NCBI GenBank assembly: GCA_023398495.1 | Contig: JAEWSG010000244.1 | Location: 1-64,000, forward strand | Direction: 5' to 3' | Length of the DNA stretch: 64,000 bases | From: Bacillota bacterium | Lineage (GTDB): Bacteria; Bacillota; Clostridia; Acetivibrionales; Acetivibrionaceae | Shown here: one piece after another, positions 26,473 through 36,296 of the stretch | Position numbering within the stretch: the stretch's first letter is position 1 | Layout of the letters: every line of letters begins with the position of its first letter | The notes under the pieces: generated by a model | What the model saw: only the letters and a program-made list of their open reading frames with translations | Told to the model about the DNA's origin: nothing | Database searches by the model: none | Program-made: the position numbers and the translations under genes

Positions 26473-27331
26473 ATTTTTCCCTCCTTGTATAATACACCAT
26501 TATATCCTCTAGTGTCGGTTTTTCTATTACAACCTTTTCCCTGCAAGACTTTCTGAACTCCTCTTTATTTTGTACAAGACCTTCAAAACCAAACTGGCTT
26601 TCTCTTATGCCGATAAAATCATTCGTGTTATTGCCGCAAACAAGTTCCTTTGGCCCTTTTACCAGTCCATAATTCTCCAGAATATCGTCTTTAGTTGTAC
26701 TGAATACGATTTGACCCTTATCGATAAATGTTATATAATCAGCAATTTTATCAAGATCCGAGGTTATGTGTGTCGAGAAAAATACTCCCTTGTTTTCATC
26801 CTGCATCAAATCGGACAAAATATCCAATAACTCACTCCTAACCACAGGATCTAGGCCGGACGTAGGTTCATCCATAATCAGAAGCTCCGCATGGTGTGAC
26901 AGGGCAACTGCCAACGAAAATTTCATTTTCATCCCCTTCGATAACTCCTTTATTTTTTTCTTAGGGGAAATTTCAAAATCTTTTGAGTATTTATTGAATA
27001 CAGCTTCGTCCCAATTTTTATAAAACGAAGAAATTATCCTTTTCATATCAAGCACCGTAATTTCTTCATAATAATAACTCTCATCCAGTACAAATCCTAT
27101 TTTGTTCTTAACTTCTATTTCATGTTTTACGTTGTCTTTGCCAAATATTTTTATTTCTCCCCTGTCCCTATTCATAAGGTTCAAAATGAGCTTAATAGTT
27201 GTGCTTTTCCCTGCACCGTTCGGCCCAATAAAGCCCATGATAAATCCTCTATCTAAGGTTAGGTTGATATCCTTTAAAGCAAAATCTTTAAATTGCTTTC
27301 CTAAGTTTTGTATTTGTAAAATCGGCTCCAT
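26465..27331 (-). CDS. ABC transporter ATP-binding protein (YtrB-like)
   Basis: All ATPase motifs are present: Walker A GPNGAGKST, the signature-like KELSKGMKMKFSLA (LSKGM in place of LSGGQ, common in this subfamily), Walker B LLIMDEPTSGLD and the switch His in FSTHITSDL. GntR-ATPase-permease order is that of the ytr-type operons. ATG 27331 is preferred because GAGGAGG lies 9 nt before it, one base after the GntR stop. Confidence 0.9.
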   Translation of the reverse strand: MEPILQIQNLGKQFKDFALKDINLTLDRGFIMGFIGPNGAGKSTTIKLILNLMNRDRGEIKIFGKDNVKHEIEVKNKIGFVLDESYYYEEITVLDMKRIISSFYKNWDEAVFNKYSKDFEISPKKKIKELSKGMKMKFSLAVALSHHAELLIMDEPTSGLDPVVRSELLDILSDLMQDENKGVFFSTHITSDLDKIADYITFIDKGQIVFSTTKDDILENYGLVKGPKELVCGNNTNDFIGIRESQFGFEGLVQNKEEFRKSCREKVVIEKPTLEDIMVYYTRREKYV

Positions 27332-27332
27332 A

Positions 27333-27710
27333 CTAAACATCCTCCTCGTAAAACAGTCTTAACATTTCTACAATTTCATCAAAGGTTAAATCAATAGATT
27401 TTGATGCATTAACAGCTTCTAAAAGCTTTTCTTCGACAATTCTAATTCTTGACTCTCTAAGCAAATCTTTATTTTGAGCGGCTACATAGGTACCTTTTCC
27501 CGGCACAATAGTTATAAAACCGTCCCGTTCTAATTCTTCGTATGCTCTTTTTGTTGTTATGACACTTATTTTTAATTCCTTTGCAAGATTTCTTATCGAT
27601 GGCAGAATCTCTGCTTCCTTAAGCGTGCCCTTAATAATGCTATCCTTTATCTGTGAAGTTATCTGCTCATATATAGGTTGCTCGGAAGAATTCGATAAAA
27701 TTATATCCAT
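27333..27710 (-). CDS. GntR-family regulator, YtrA subfamily
   Basis: This 125-residue winged-HTH protein has PIYEQITSQIKDSIIKGTLKEAEILPSIRNLAKELKISVITTKRAYEELERDGFI, the N-terminal GntR domain, and only a short helical C-terminus, as in YtrA. It probably represses its own operon through the palindrome just upstream. Two ATGs (27713 and 27710) are adjacent; AGGAG is 6 nt from the second. Confidence 0.9.
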   Translation of the reverse strand: MDIILSNSSEQPIYEQITSQIKDSIIKGTLKEAEILPSIRNLAKELKISVITTKRAYEELERDGFITIVPGKGTYVAAQNKDLLRESRIRIVEEKLLEAVNASKSIDLTFDEIVEMLRLFYEEDV

Positions 27711-27731
27711 CATCTGCTCCTTTCAGAGTTA

Positions 27732-27760
27732 ATACTGTATATACTGTATATATACAGTAT
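27732..27760 (-). promoter_or_regulatory. GntR (YtrA-type) operator
   Basis: ATACTGTATATATACAGTAT (27741-27760) is a perfect 20-bp palindrome, preceded by a direct extra half-site ATACTGTAT (27732-27740). It lies 22 nt before the GntR start and matches the GTAT-n-ATAC style of YtrA-subfamily operators, so autorepression is expected. Confidence 0.75.
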
Positions 27761-27804
27761 ATATTATATGTTCTACTTTTGTCAATAATGACTCAAATAA
27801 AAAC

Positions 27805-27826
27805 AGGAGATTATAATTAATCTCCT
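27805..27826 (-). terminator. terminator of the wal-rlmH operon
   Basis: AGGAGATTA and TAATCTCCT form a 9-bp stem with loop TAAT. On the minus strand it is followed by GTTTTTATTTG. It lies 83 nt beyond the rlmH stop and just before the GntR operon promoter. Confidence 0.75.
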
Positions 27827-27908
27827 AAAAATTTTTATTGGCTTAAACTAAGGAAAATGCGTTTAGACTATTAGTGAAAAGTTGGATATCTAAACAAAGA
27901 GTATACCT

Positions 27909-28388
27909 TCATTTATGGTACGTCTCTCCGTTCAATATTTTGAACGCCCGGTATATCTGTTCAAGCAATATCAGCCTGACCAACTGGTGCGGAAATGTCA
28001 TATCGGATAAACACATTCTGTAATCTGCCTTTTGAACCAGTTCATCATCTAGCCCAAGGGAACCTCCAATTATGAATGTAATATTTGATTTACCTGAAAT
28101 AAAAAAAGAATTCAACTTATCTGCAAATCCTTCGGAGTTTAGCTTTTTTCCCTTTAAATCTAATACTATTAATAGCGAACTATCTTTTACTTTCTTTAAA
28201 ATACGTTCAGCTTCCTTCTTCTTTACATTAACTTCCTGAGATTGGCTTAAGTTTTCAGGTGCCTGCTCATCCTCCACTTCAACAATTTGAAGCTCGCAAA
28301 ATCTAGACAACCTTTTACTATATTCCTTTATACCTTCCTTAAGGTAATTTTCCCTAAGCCTTCCAACTGCAACTAATGTCAGTTTCAT
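27909..28388 (-). CDS. rlmH: 23S rRNA pseudouridine-1915 N3-methyltransferase
   Basis: This SPOUT-class methyltransferase modifies pseudouridine 1915 in helix 69 of 23S rRNA. The 159 residues match the family length. Signatures include the N-terminal LTLVAVGRLRENYLKEGIKEYSKRL, ITFIIGGSLGLDDEL and the knot region LSDMTFPHQLVRLILLEQIYRAFKILNGETYHK to the end. It follows walJ by 8 nt and ends the wal operon, a common arrangement in Firmicutes. Confidence 0.97.
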   Translation of the reverse strand: MKLTLVAVGRLRENYLKEGIKEYSKRLSRFCELQIVEVEDEQAPENLSQSQEVNVKKKEAERILKKVKDSSLLIVLDLKGKKLNSEGFADKLNSFFISGKSNITFIIGGSLGLDDELVQKADYRMCLSDMTFPHQLVRLILLEQIYRAFKILNGETYHK

Positions 28389-28396
28389 ACTCCCCC

Positions 28397-29188
28397 CTAT
28401 ACCTCTACCACTGCCCCAACTCTATCACGTAAAGCTACCGAAAGCATTATATCCTTCTTTGCACAAATGTCATTTTCGCTAAGCACATTACAAACGGTTT
28501 GGTATGCTAGCTCTGGAAAATTATTTTCCCTGCTCAAATGCCCCAACAAGAACTTTTTCGTTCCATTCTTAGCCAGATATGCCACTACCTTTCCCGCCAT
28601 TTCATTTGACAGATGCCCCCTATCACCCAGTATTCTCTTTTTGAGAGGCCAAGGATACGGGCCTACTTTAACCATTTCTATATCATGATTTGACTCTAGC
28701 AATAAAAGATCACTGCCCATTAAATATTTCAGCAGCCCATTAGTCATATGTCCAATATCTGTAGCCGTGGTTACTTTCTTATTGTCTAAGAAAAAGTTAA
28801 AACCTACGGGATCACTTGCATCATGAGGAATTGGAAAGGCTTTGACAAAAACATTACCAATTTCAAACTCCTTACAATTTTCAAAACACCTTTTATTCTT
28901 GATGCTTACAGGTCCAAGCTCGTGTTCCATAGCATTCCAAGTATTTTCGTTAGCATAAACCGGTATGTCAAATTTACGGGAAAGTATACCCGCTCCTCTT
29001 ATATGGTCACTGTGCTCATGAGAAACTAAAACAGCACTTAGCTCCGAGGGTTTTTCCCCTATGGCAACAAGTGCTTCTATAATCCTTTTACCGCTTAGAC
29101 CGGAATCAACCAGTATATTGGTTTTTCCATCTGATACAAAAAGGCAATTTCCACTACTACCACTATATAAACTACAAAATTTCATCAT
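28397..29188 (-). CDS. walJ: WalJ (YycJ) metallo-beta-lactamase-fold hydrolase
   Basis: The metal-binding motif SHEHSDHIRGAG (HxHxDH) and downstream IPHDASDPVGF, TATDIGHMT and GHLSREN are those of YycJ, a probable double-strand DNA 5'-3' exonuclease linked to cell-wall and replication homeostasis. The N-terminal MKFCSLYSGSSGNC is characteristic. Two ATGs are adjacent, with AGGAG 9 nt before the first. Between murA and rlmH in the wal operon. Confidence 0.93.
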   Translation of the reverse strand: MMKFCSLYSGSSGNCLFVSDGKTNILVDSGLSGKRIIEALVAIGEKPSELSAVLVSHEHSDHIRGAGILSRKFDIPVYANENTWNAMEHELGPVSIKNKRCFENCKEFEIGNVFVKAFPIPHDASDPVGFNFFLDNKKVTTATDIGHMTNGLLKYLMGSDLLLLESNHDIEMVKVGPYPWPLKKRILGDRGHLSNEMAGKVVAYLAKNGTKKFLLGHLSRENNFPELAYQTVCNVLSENDICAKKDIMLSVALRDRVGAVVEV

Positions 29189-29243
29189 TTGTTATTTCTC
29201 CTGACTATTTAGGAAGCTAGAGGTTTATAAATTATTAAGATAA

Positions 29244-30503
29244 CTACTTTCCGTCTCTGACAATATCAGCCCCAAGACTTCTCAGCTTCTCTTCAATACA
29301 TTCATACCCTCTATCTATGTAGTTTATATTATATACTTCAGTTTCACCCTCTGCAACCAGCCCTGCAATGATCATTGCCGCTCCGGCCCTCAAATCAGTG
29401 GCTTTAACCGGTGCACCGGAAAGTTTTGGTATTCCTTCAAATACAGCCATTCTGCTCTCAACCTTAATTTGTGCCCCCATACGTTTCAATTCATCAACAT
29501 ACTGGAATCTGGAATCCCATATACCTTCAGTAACTGTGCTGGTACCGTCCGCCAAACAAAGCAAAACCGAAGCAGGAGGATGCAAATCAGTAGGAAACCC
29601 CGGATATGGAAGAGTTTTGATATTCACTTTTAATATTTCGTCAGGTCCTATAACTCTTATCCAATCTCCGTTCTCCTCAACTTTTGCTCCCATTTCAATG
29701 AGTTTGGCACTAAGCGATTCCAGATGCTTTGGTATCACATTCCTTATTGTAACATCACCTTTTGTTGCAGCAGCAGCAATCATAAAAGTCCCCGCTTCAA
29801 TCTGATCGGGAATAACAGAATGGGTAGCTCCGCCAGATAACGTTGTTACACCTTTTATTTTAATTACATCGGTACCTGCTCCTTTAATATTTGCTCCCAT
29901 TGCATTTAAAAAGTTAGCTACATCAACGACATGTGGCTCTTTAGCAGCATTCTCAATTATAGTTGTGCCTTCAGCCTTTACAGCTGCAATCATAACATTA
30001 ATAGTTGCTCCAACACTAACCACATCCATATAAATCTGGCTTCCTACAAGCTTTTGTGCTTCAAGCTTAATTACTCCATGATCTATTTCAACAGTTGCTC
30101 CTAATTTTTCAAAACCTTTCATATGCTGATCTATAGGCCTATAACCAAAATCACATCCACCAGGAAAAGCAACTTCCGCCTTACCAAATCTTCCAAGTAA
30201 TGCACCCAATAAATAGTAGGACGCTCTAAGACTTTTTACCATATCATATGTAGCAGCAGTTGATCTGACATACTGGGAATTGATCATTATACTGTCTTTT
30301 CCGTTGAATTCAACTTCACACCCCAACTCTTGCAAAATATCTATTAAAATTCTTACATCACTTATCTCAGGAATATTTTCAATTATACAGGGTCCATCAA
30401 CTAACAACGCAGCAGGTATGACAGCTACTACTGAATTCTTGGCTCCGCTTATGGTTACTTCTCCAATAAGCGGCCTGCCGCCTTTAATAACAAACTTCTC
30501 CAA
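29244..30503 (-). CDS. murA: UDP-N-acetylglucosamine 1-carboxyvinyltransferase
   Basis: MurA adds enolpyruvate to UDP-GlcNAc, the first committed step of peptidoglycan synthesis. The catalytic cysteine is in FPGGCDFGYRPIDQH (C117 from TTG 30503), the fosfomycin target, and the N-terminal SGAKN motif is present. TTG 30503 gives the family start MEKFVIKGG and has GGGGG 8 nt upstream; the GTG at 30518 would add five residues. Clostridia often have two MurA copies; which one this is cannot be told here. Confidence 0.95.
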   Translation of the reverse strand: MEKFVIKGGRPLIGEVTISGAKNSVVAVIPAALLVDGPCIIENIPEISDVRILIDILQELGCEVEFNGKDSIMINSQYVRSTAATYDMVKSLRASYYLLGALLGRFGKAEVAFPGGCDFGYRPIDQHMKGFEKLGATVEIDHGVIKLEAQKLVGSQIYMDVVSVGATINVMIAAVKAEGTTIIENAAKEPHVVDVANFLNAMGANIKGAGTDVIKIKGVTTLSGGATHSVIPDQIEAGTFMIAAAATKGDVTIRNVIPKHLESLSAKLIEMGAKVEENGDWIRVIGPDEILKVNIKTLPYPGFPTDLHPPASVLLCLADGTSTVTEGIWDSRFQYVDELKRMGAQIKVESRMAVFEGIPKLSGAPVKATDLRAGAAMIIAGLVAEGETEVYNINYIDRGYECIEEKLRSLGADIVRDGK

Positions 30504-30608
30504 AAACAACGCCCCCACTCATCTTCTTTTAACCGGCAAAACATTCCATAGTAATTATATTACTATATATCAATAAGTTACACATCTAAAATTCATTAAT
30601 TAACCTGT

Positions 30609-31460
30609 TTATTTAACATTTAATTTTACTTCCTCACCATTATAAACTTTGTAGTACCTTTCCTCTATTTTTGCATCCTTTCGAAGCGTTATCCTCCATA
30701 CAGGCAAATCGTCCAGTACTTTTGTATCTTCACCCATGAATTGTTCACCAAAACCAACATCTATTTTTTCCAATACTGTACCTTTATCGTGAATCAGATT
30801 TTTTATCAGAACTTGATAAGCAGGCATTATCTTTTGTCCCTTAGTAAATTCATCCACATTCCTCATATTATATTTCAGATAAATAATTCCAGATTTCGAT
30901 ATTGTTATATACACATAATTGCTGTACAACCAAAACCCATCTTTTTTTTGCCTGAAAATATAATTCTTTTGCCCATCTGGTAATTCCTCCACCCTATCTA
31001 TATGGAATTTCTCAAATGATACATCCAACCCCTTAAATAAGTCTGTGAGATAGCTATGAACTGCTTTTACGTTATTAAGATCAATTGGCTCCTTTGGAGC
31101 TTTATTTTTATAAACAAACGTATTTGCCTTATCTATCATCAATTCTTTATTTCCACAAACAGCCATTATACCTGTACCAAGATCATCTTCAATATACTTC
31201 TCATCTCCAAAAAAACACTTAATTATTAAATCTTTGTCAAACATTGTATCAGAACTGATCAATGTACCTATTGGTTTATTATATACGGGAATTTCACAAT
31301 TTACAATAATCCCACGATCTTTAAGTACCTTAAGTGTACTATCAATTGCCTCACCTGATATATTGTCGAAATTAAAAAGGTCTGTCATCATTGACAGAAG
31401 AAAAAGGTTTAAAAGAACAAAGATTAAAATCAATATATTTTTAGCCCTCGCCCAGTCCAT
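30609..31460 (-). CDS. walI: WalI (YycI)-like regulator of WalK
   Basis: An N-terminal membrane anchor (MDWARAKNILILIFVLLNLFLLSMM) is followed by an extracellular beta-rich domain, as in YycI. The short N-terminal WxxAKNILIxxFLxLN is the family hallmark. With WalH it binds the kinase WalK in the membrane and sets its activity. It starts 2 nt after walH ends, so the two are coupled. 283 residues is normal. Confidence 0.88.
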   Translation of the reverse strand: MDWARAKNILILIFVLLNLFLLSMMTDLFNFDNISGEAIDSTLKVLKDRGIIVNCEIPVYNKPIGTLISSDTMFDKDLIIKCFFGDEKYIEDDLGTGIMAVCGNKELMIDKANTFVYKNKAPKEPIDLNNVKAVHSYLTDLFKGLDVSFEKFHIDRVEELPDGQKNYIFRQKKDGFWLYSNYVYITISKSGIIYLKYNMRNVDEFTKGQKIMPAYQVLIKNLIHDKGTVLEKIDVGFGEQFMGEDTKVLDDLPVWRITLRKDAKIEERYYKVYNGEEVKLNVK

Positions 31461-31462
31461 AG

Positions 31463-32926
31463 TCAGTCCCCTTTTTTCTCTTTCATTTCAACTACATAGT
31501 ATTTATTATCAATCGATTCTATTAACCAAACCGGCCTCAAATGCTTATCAACAGTACTGTACTTCATTTCATACGACATGCTCACGTCTTTTACAGAAAA
31601 ATTGTTAAAGTTTAAATACTCATATTTCTTAAAGACCTCGTCAAGGATATCATAGGGGTAAGTCCTTATTTTTAAACTATTGCTTCCAACTGAAAACTCC
31701 TTTAGTATCCAGAAGCAACTGAGCACCTTTTTCTTATTTACTCTGATTGTTATGGCATTGTTTACATACTGTTCATCCTTTGAGCCTACTGGATACTTAT
31801 AAAAACAAATATATCTTTGATTGACTTTATAATCAAAGGTAAAAGTATAGTATCCCTCATAATTTTCTTTGACGCCTGTAAAATAAATTTCGGCTCCTTT
31901 TACCAGCTTTACCTTATCGCCGATAAACTTGAGGGCAACTTCCAAAGCTTCTATCTGGCTCCCTTTATCCGACTTGTCAAATTGGTGTAAATATCTGTAT
32001 TCCAACATTCCATCTCTATAAAGTTTATAAGTTTTACTTGGATTTCTAAATACTATGGAATTATCCATCTCAATTCCCCAGGTTAATCTGTCTTTATCGT
32101 TTCCCAAAACATCAGTTGCAATCTTTTCCAGATCATCTTTCTTGTCAGGATCAAGATTTTGTATATCCTGCGGCACCATACTTATTATATCATCAAAATC
32201 TTCTGTTTCACTTCCCTGTGGAATTAAAACATCCGGCTTTACACTATAGGGAGTTTTGTTGATACCCAACCACTCTCCCATTACTACATAGCTATAAGAA
32301 TCATCGCCTTCTTCAAGCGTTGCAAGCATAGTGTTATAATCCTCTCTGCTTAATCCCTTGGGCTTGAATTTCAGAACAAAACCATAGGTCCTAGTCCCAT
32401 CATAAACATAAAAACCAATATTGTTATTTGAGTCTATTCTTGGCAACAAAGCCATTTTATATATACCGTCAAATTCGTGGCTTGAAGCAATTTCAACATT
32501 TAACAATGAAGCAAGTATGCTTGTACTGATCTTTGCCTTGAACTCGTACACAAAACTCTTTTTTACAACAACATCTCCCCAATAATCTTCAGAATATGTC
32601 TGCTTCTCAACGATATTTTTACCGCTTAATAAAACTGACATGTAATATTCTACTTCATTCCAAAGCTTATCAAAATAAGAGTGATTTTCATCAATTACAA
32701 AATGCGCCTCACCATAACCTTCTGTAGCAGTAATTCTATATGGTTTAACATAATCACCCACATCAATGGAAACCTTATTTTTGCTGTTGGCAAAAATACT
32801 CCATAAAAAATTAGTAGGTAACCCTTCATTTTGATAACTCCAAAGGATTCCTACCTGTATAAAACTCGTAATAACCAATACCATTAATATGTACAATTTA
32901 AATCTTTCAAATCTAAACCGTCTCAT
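31463..32926 (-). CDS. walH: WalH (YycH)-like regulator of WalK
   Basis: One N-terminal membrane helix (FKLYILMVLVITSFIQVGILW) is followed by a 440-residue extracellular domain of the YycH type. Sequence identity to YycH is hard to judge by eye, so the call rests on topology, size and position between the kinase and walI. ATG 32926 (MRRFRFERFK) is preferred over the GTG at 32944 (MSGIKKM), which lies inside AAGGTG. Overlaps nothing upstream. Confidence 0.8.
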   Translation of the reverse strand: MRRFRFERFKLYILMVLVITSFIQVGILWSYQNEGLPTNFLWSIFANSKNKVSIDVGDYVKPYRITATEGYGEAHFVIDENHSYFDKLWNEVEYYMSVLLSGKNIVEKQTYSEDYWGDVVVKKSFVYEFKAKISTSILASLLNVEIASSHEFDGIYKMALLPRIDSNNNIGFYVYDGTRTYGFVLKFKPKGLSREDYNTMLATLEEGDDSYSYVVMGEWLGINKTPYSVKPDVLIPQGSETEDFDDIISMVPQDIQNLDPDKKDDLEKIATDVLGNDKDRLTWGIEMDNSIVFRNPSKTYKLYRDGMLEYRYLHQFDKSDKGSQIEALEVALKFIGDKVKLVKGAEIYFTGVKENYEGYYTFTFDYKVNQRYICFYKYPVGSKDEQYVNNAITIRVNKKKVLSCFWILKEFSVGSNSLKIRTYPYDILDEVFKKYEYLNFNNFSVKDVSMSYEMKYSTVDKHLRPVWLIESIDNKYYVVEMKEKKGD

Positions 32927-33046
32927 CTTTTTTATTCCAGACACCTTCTTAGTAATGGTAAATTATAGCCTTCCACTGTACTCTCCGTTCGAAACTTATT
33001 TGATGCATGATAGCCTCGAAAAATCAGTAGAAGCATTCATTATTTC

Positions 33047-33592
33047 CTATTTATTAAATAAACCGTTAAGCATATCCGTAATTTTCAAAAATCCATTCTT
33101 TATGGCTTCTTTTATTCCATTGTCTAATAAAGAAACCTTAAAACTGTTAATCTGAAGATTTGTTTTACTGACTAATTTATCGGTCTCGTTCTTCTTGTAA
33201 GCTATAACTCTTATATCATTTGCACCTTTGTTCGGAAGAATTACTTCTTTCATAAATATACCAGAAGCACCAATATCCCATATGTAATCTCCATCTGTAT
33301 TTGCAAAAGGCTTGTATTTGCGTGTCTCATTGTCATATATAAGGAGCATAACACTAATTTCTTCCTTAACTGAATTACCGCACACAACATAAGATTTTTT
33401 AAAAGTAGATTCGTCACCCTCGGGACGAGTTATGGTAACTAAAAACTGATTAGTATCGTTAGTATCCCTTTCAGTCAAAACTGAATATTCACTGAGCAGC
33501 TTCTGGTTTTCTACTCCCTGTGCAAAGGATGTTACACTTAAACTGGTTATCAATAAAACCAGCGTGAATATGTAAATAATTTTCTTGTACAT
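33047..33592 (-). CDS. secreted protein of unknown function in the wal operon
   Basis: The product has a Sec signal peptide (MYKKIIYIFTLVLLITSLSVTSFAQG, cleavage likely after SFA) and a mature part of about 157 residues of beta-rich character, with no recognised domain. ATG 33592 has AGGTGG 7 nt upstream; the longer frame from 33628 would put a non-signal extension in front. It lies between walK and walH, where the Bacillus operon has no gene, so it may be an extra, extracytoplasmic input to the kinase (inference). Confidence 0.75.
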   Translation of the reverse strand: MYKKIIYIFTLVLLITSLSVTSFAQGVENQKLLSEYSVLTERDTNDTNQFLVTITRPEGDESTFKKSYVVCGNSVKEEISVMLLIYDNETRKYKPFANTDGDYIWDIGASGIFMKEVILPNKGANDIRVIAYKKNETDKLVSKTNLQINSFKVSLLDNGIKEAIKNGFLKITDMLNGLFNK

Positions 33593-33760
33593 CTCCCAAC
33601 CACCTTTAATGGGTACATGCTTTAACATATATTATACCCGAATCATTTATACTTATATTATATAATATATATGTTACAAAATTGTTACATGACATTTAAG
33701 ATTCAATTACATATTAAGCTTTAAGCTGTAATAAACAGACGAACTATAGATCTATATATC

Positions 33761-35557
33761 TTACTCCCCGCCATTATATACCGGCAATTTTACTGTCACT
33801 TCAGTCCCCTTGCCAAGCTGGCTTGAAATCGAAATACTCCCATTGTGTGCTTCAATTATCTCCTTTGCTATGGAAAGACCAAGCCCTGTCCCCCCCATTT
33901 CCCTGGAACGAGCTTTATCAACCCTGTAGAACCTTTCAAAAACTCTTTTCATATCTTCCTCAGGTATTCCTATGCCGGAGTCAGCTACTTTTACATACGC
34001 CTCACTGTACATTTTACCTATATATACAATAATTTTTCCTTCCTCAGGTGTATATTTGATTGCATTAGTAAGCACATTGAGGATAACTTGCTCAATTCTA
34101 TCCTTATCCGCTAAAACCTGCGGTTTATCTCCTATTGAAAAGCACTCAATTATTTGTCTCTTTTCCTTTACGGACAGTTCAATCTTTTCAACTGAGTCTC
34201 TGACAAGATTTTCAAAGGAAAACACCTGCATATTCCACTGTGTTTGCTCATTTTCAAGCCTTGAAAGTTGAAGCAGATCCTTAACCAACCTCGTCATCCT
34301 GTCTGCTTCAGAGTTTATTACATTCAGAAATCTGTAAGCTGTCTCCTTATCATCAAGGGCACCATCCATAAGTGTCTCTGAGTAGCTTTTAATTGATGTC
34401 AATGGCGTTCTTAGTTCGTGGGAAACATTTGCAACAAATTCCCTTCTCATATTATCCAGTTTCTGTTGAACAGTTATATCATGTAAAACTGCAATAATAC
34501 CTTCTGCTTTTTCCTGATCATCTGTTGACAAAGCAAAATATGCCTGAATAAATTTATTATCAAAGCTAAGGCTGGCCTCTTTGGTACTAAATGTGTCAAG
34601 GTAGAGCATCTCTTCTATGGTTATTCCTAAATTGTACTTATTTGAAAATTCGTTAAAATTTATATTAAATTCATCTACACCCAGCAATAGCTTTGATACC
34701 GGATTTGCATGGACTACTTCACCGTCTAAGTTAAAAGCAATGACGCCATCTGTCATATAGTTTAAGATTGTCTCAATCTTGTTTTTCTCACGTGATATTT
34801 CATTTAAAGTCTTTTTCAGCTCTTTTGCCATATAATTAAAGGTTCTAGTAAGCTTTCCTATTTCGTCATCGGACTTAACTTCTGCCACTTGTGTAAAGTC
34901 ACCTTCCGCTATATTTCTGGCTTTTTGCATCAAATTTACTATCGGTATGGTAATGGTCTTAGAAAGCATATACCCAAATAGTAAAGACAGAATAATGGCA
35001 ATTAAAAATGCATTTTGAATAATACTGTTAAACTTGTTCAGTACAACTCCCCATTCATCTTTGTAAAACCTGAAATATAAAATGAAATTCCCTTTTTCTC
35101 TGGCATAGTCAAAAAACACTCTGTCACTGCTGTGAATAGCTCTTCCCTCATTTCCATTTTTACCTGCAAGGGCGGATAAAAAGTTTTTTGAGTTAATAAT
35201 TTCTTCTATAAATTTGTCACCATCTTCTTCAAACAGGTTGTCACTTGAATGTACAATCTTATTTGAATTTTTCTCGATTACAGTGTATGTTACATAGTCT
35301 CTAACCATAAAGAGAACAGTTGCACTATAATTATCTTTTAGGTCCAGAACTATTTCACTCTCAGTAGGATTATCACTTATTCCCCAACTCTCAAATCCTT
35401 TATCTATTCTGCCTTTAAAATCTTCATAGTAGGCAGATTCCATAAAATAGTTTAATGCAACACTCACTGTAATCATCAAAGCAACTGTTACAAGTATAAA
35501 TATAATAACAAGTCTCCATTGCAAACTTCTTAGAAACTGCAAATTCCTAAAAAACAT
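33761..35557 (-). CDS. walK: WalK (YycG) sensor histidine kinase
   Basis: This membrane kinase of the essential cell-wall two-component system runs: TM1 (about 16-37), extracytoplasmic PAS-like domain (38-182), TM2 (183-199), HAMP (200-252), PAS (255-365), then the HisKA H-box FVANVSHELRTPLTS (H380). The HATPase has NAIKYTPEEG, DSGIGIPEEDM and GGTGLGLSIAKEI. The complete domain set matches Firmicute WalK. It is 43 nt after walR. Confidence 0.95.
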   Translation of the reverse strand: MFFRNLQFLRSLQWRLVIIFILVTVALMITVSVALNYFMESAYYEDFKGRIDKGFESWGISDNPTESEIVLDLKDNYSATVLFMVRDYVTYTVIEKNSNKIVHSSDNLFEEDGDKFIEEIINSKNFLSALAGKNGNEGRAIHSSDRVFFDYAREKGNFILYFRFYKDEWGVVLNKFNSIIQNAFLIAIILSLLFGYMLSKTITIPIVNLMQKARNIAEGDFTQVAEVKSDDEIGKLTRTFNYMAKELKKTLNEISREKNKIETILNYMTDGVIAFNLDGEVVHANPVSKLLLGVDEFNINFNEFSNKYNLGITIEEMLYLDTFSTKEASLSFDNKFIQAYFALSTDDQEKAEGIIAVLHDITVQQKLDNMRREFVANVSHELRTPLTSIKSYSETLMDGALDDKETAYRFLNVINSEADRMTRLVKDLLQLSRLENEQTQWNMQVFSFENLVRDSVEKIELSVKEKRQIIECFSIGDKPQVLADKDRIEQVILNVLTNAIKYTPEEGKIIVYIGKMYSEAYVKVADSGIGIPEEDMKRVFERFYRVDKARSREMGGTGLGLSIAKEIIEAHNGSISISSQLGKGTEVTVKLPVYNGGE

Positions 35558-35600
35558 ATCAGCCCTCGCAATTCACTCTTTCTTTAGGTATGGCTATTCC

Positions 35601-36296
35601 TTAGCTAACCTTGTTGAAATAATATCCAACCCCTCTTTTAGTCATAATGTAATTCGGGTTACTTGGATCTGCCTCTACCTTCTCCCTAAGTCTCCTAACT
35701 GTAACATCTACAGTACGCACATCACCGTAATACTCATAACCCCATACTTTTTCCAGCAAGCTTTCTCTGGAAAATATCTGACCCTGCTGAAGTGCTAGGA
35801 ACTTTACCAGTTCAAATTCCCTAAGAGTAAGCTCAACTACATGATTATTCCGTTTAACTTCATAGCGGTCTATGTCAATTTCGAGCTCTCCACATCTTAG
35901 CGCATTAGTCGCTTGGGTGACAGTATTATCAATTGATACCCTTCTTAGATTTGCTTTTACTCTAGCCATTAACTCTCTGGTACCGAAAGGTTTGGTAATA
36001 TAATCATCTGCACCCAACTCAAGACCTAAAACCTTGTCAACCTCTTCCTCTTTGGCCGTTATCATTATGATAGGTATAGAACTAGTCTGTCTAATCTTGC
36101 GGCACACCGTAAAACCGTCCATCTTCGGTAACATAATGTCCAACAAAATAAGATCAGGTTTTTCCCTTAAAGCACATTCTAAAGCCTGTTCTCCATCATT
36201 GGCTTCAATAGTTTGAAATCCTTCTTTGACCAAATTAAATTTTAAAATATCCACAATGTTTTTCTCATCATCAACAATTAATACCTTCGCGTTCAC
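35601..36296 (-). CDS. walR: WalR (YycF) response regulator
   Basis: The OmpR/PhoB-type regulator has phosphoacceptor D53 (LILLDIMLP), receiver acidic residues D9/D10, and a C-terminal winged helix with GYEYYGDVRTVDVTVRRLREKVE, the family's recognition region. With WalK it controls autolysins and cell-wall turnover. First gene of the operon. The region upstream holds the operon's promoter, which I could not pin down. Confidence 0.96.
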   Translation of the reverse strand: MNAKVLIVDDEKNIVDILKFNLVKEGFQTIEANDGEQALECALREKPDLILLDIMLPKMDGFTVCRKIRQTSSIPIIMITAKEEEVDKVLGLELGADDYITKPFGTRELMARVKANLRRVSIDNTVTQATNALRCGELEIDIDRYEVKRNNHVVELTLREFELVKFLALQQGQIFSRESLLEKVWGYEYYGDVRTVDVTVRRLREKVEADPSNPNYIMTKRGVGYYFNKVS

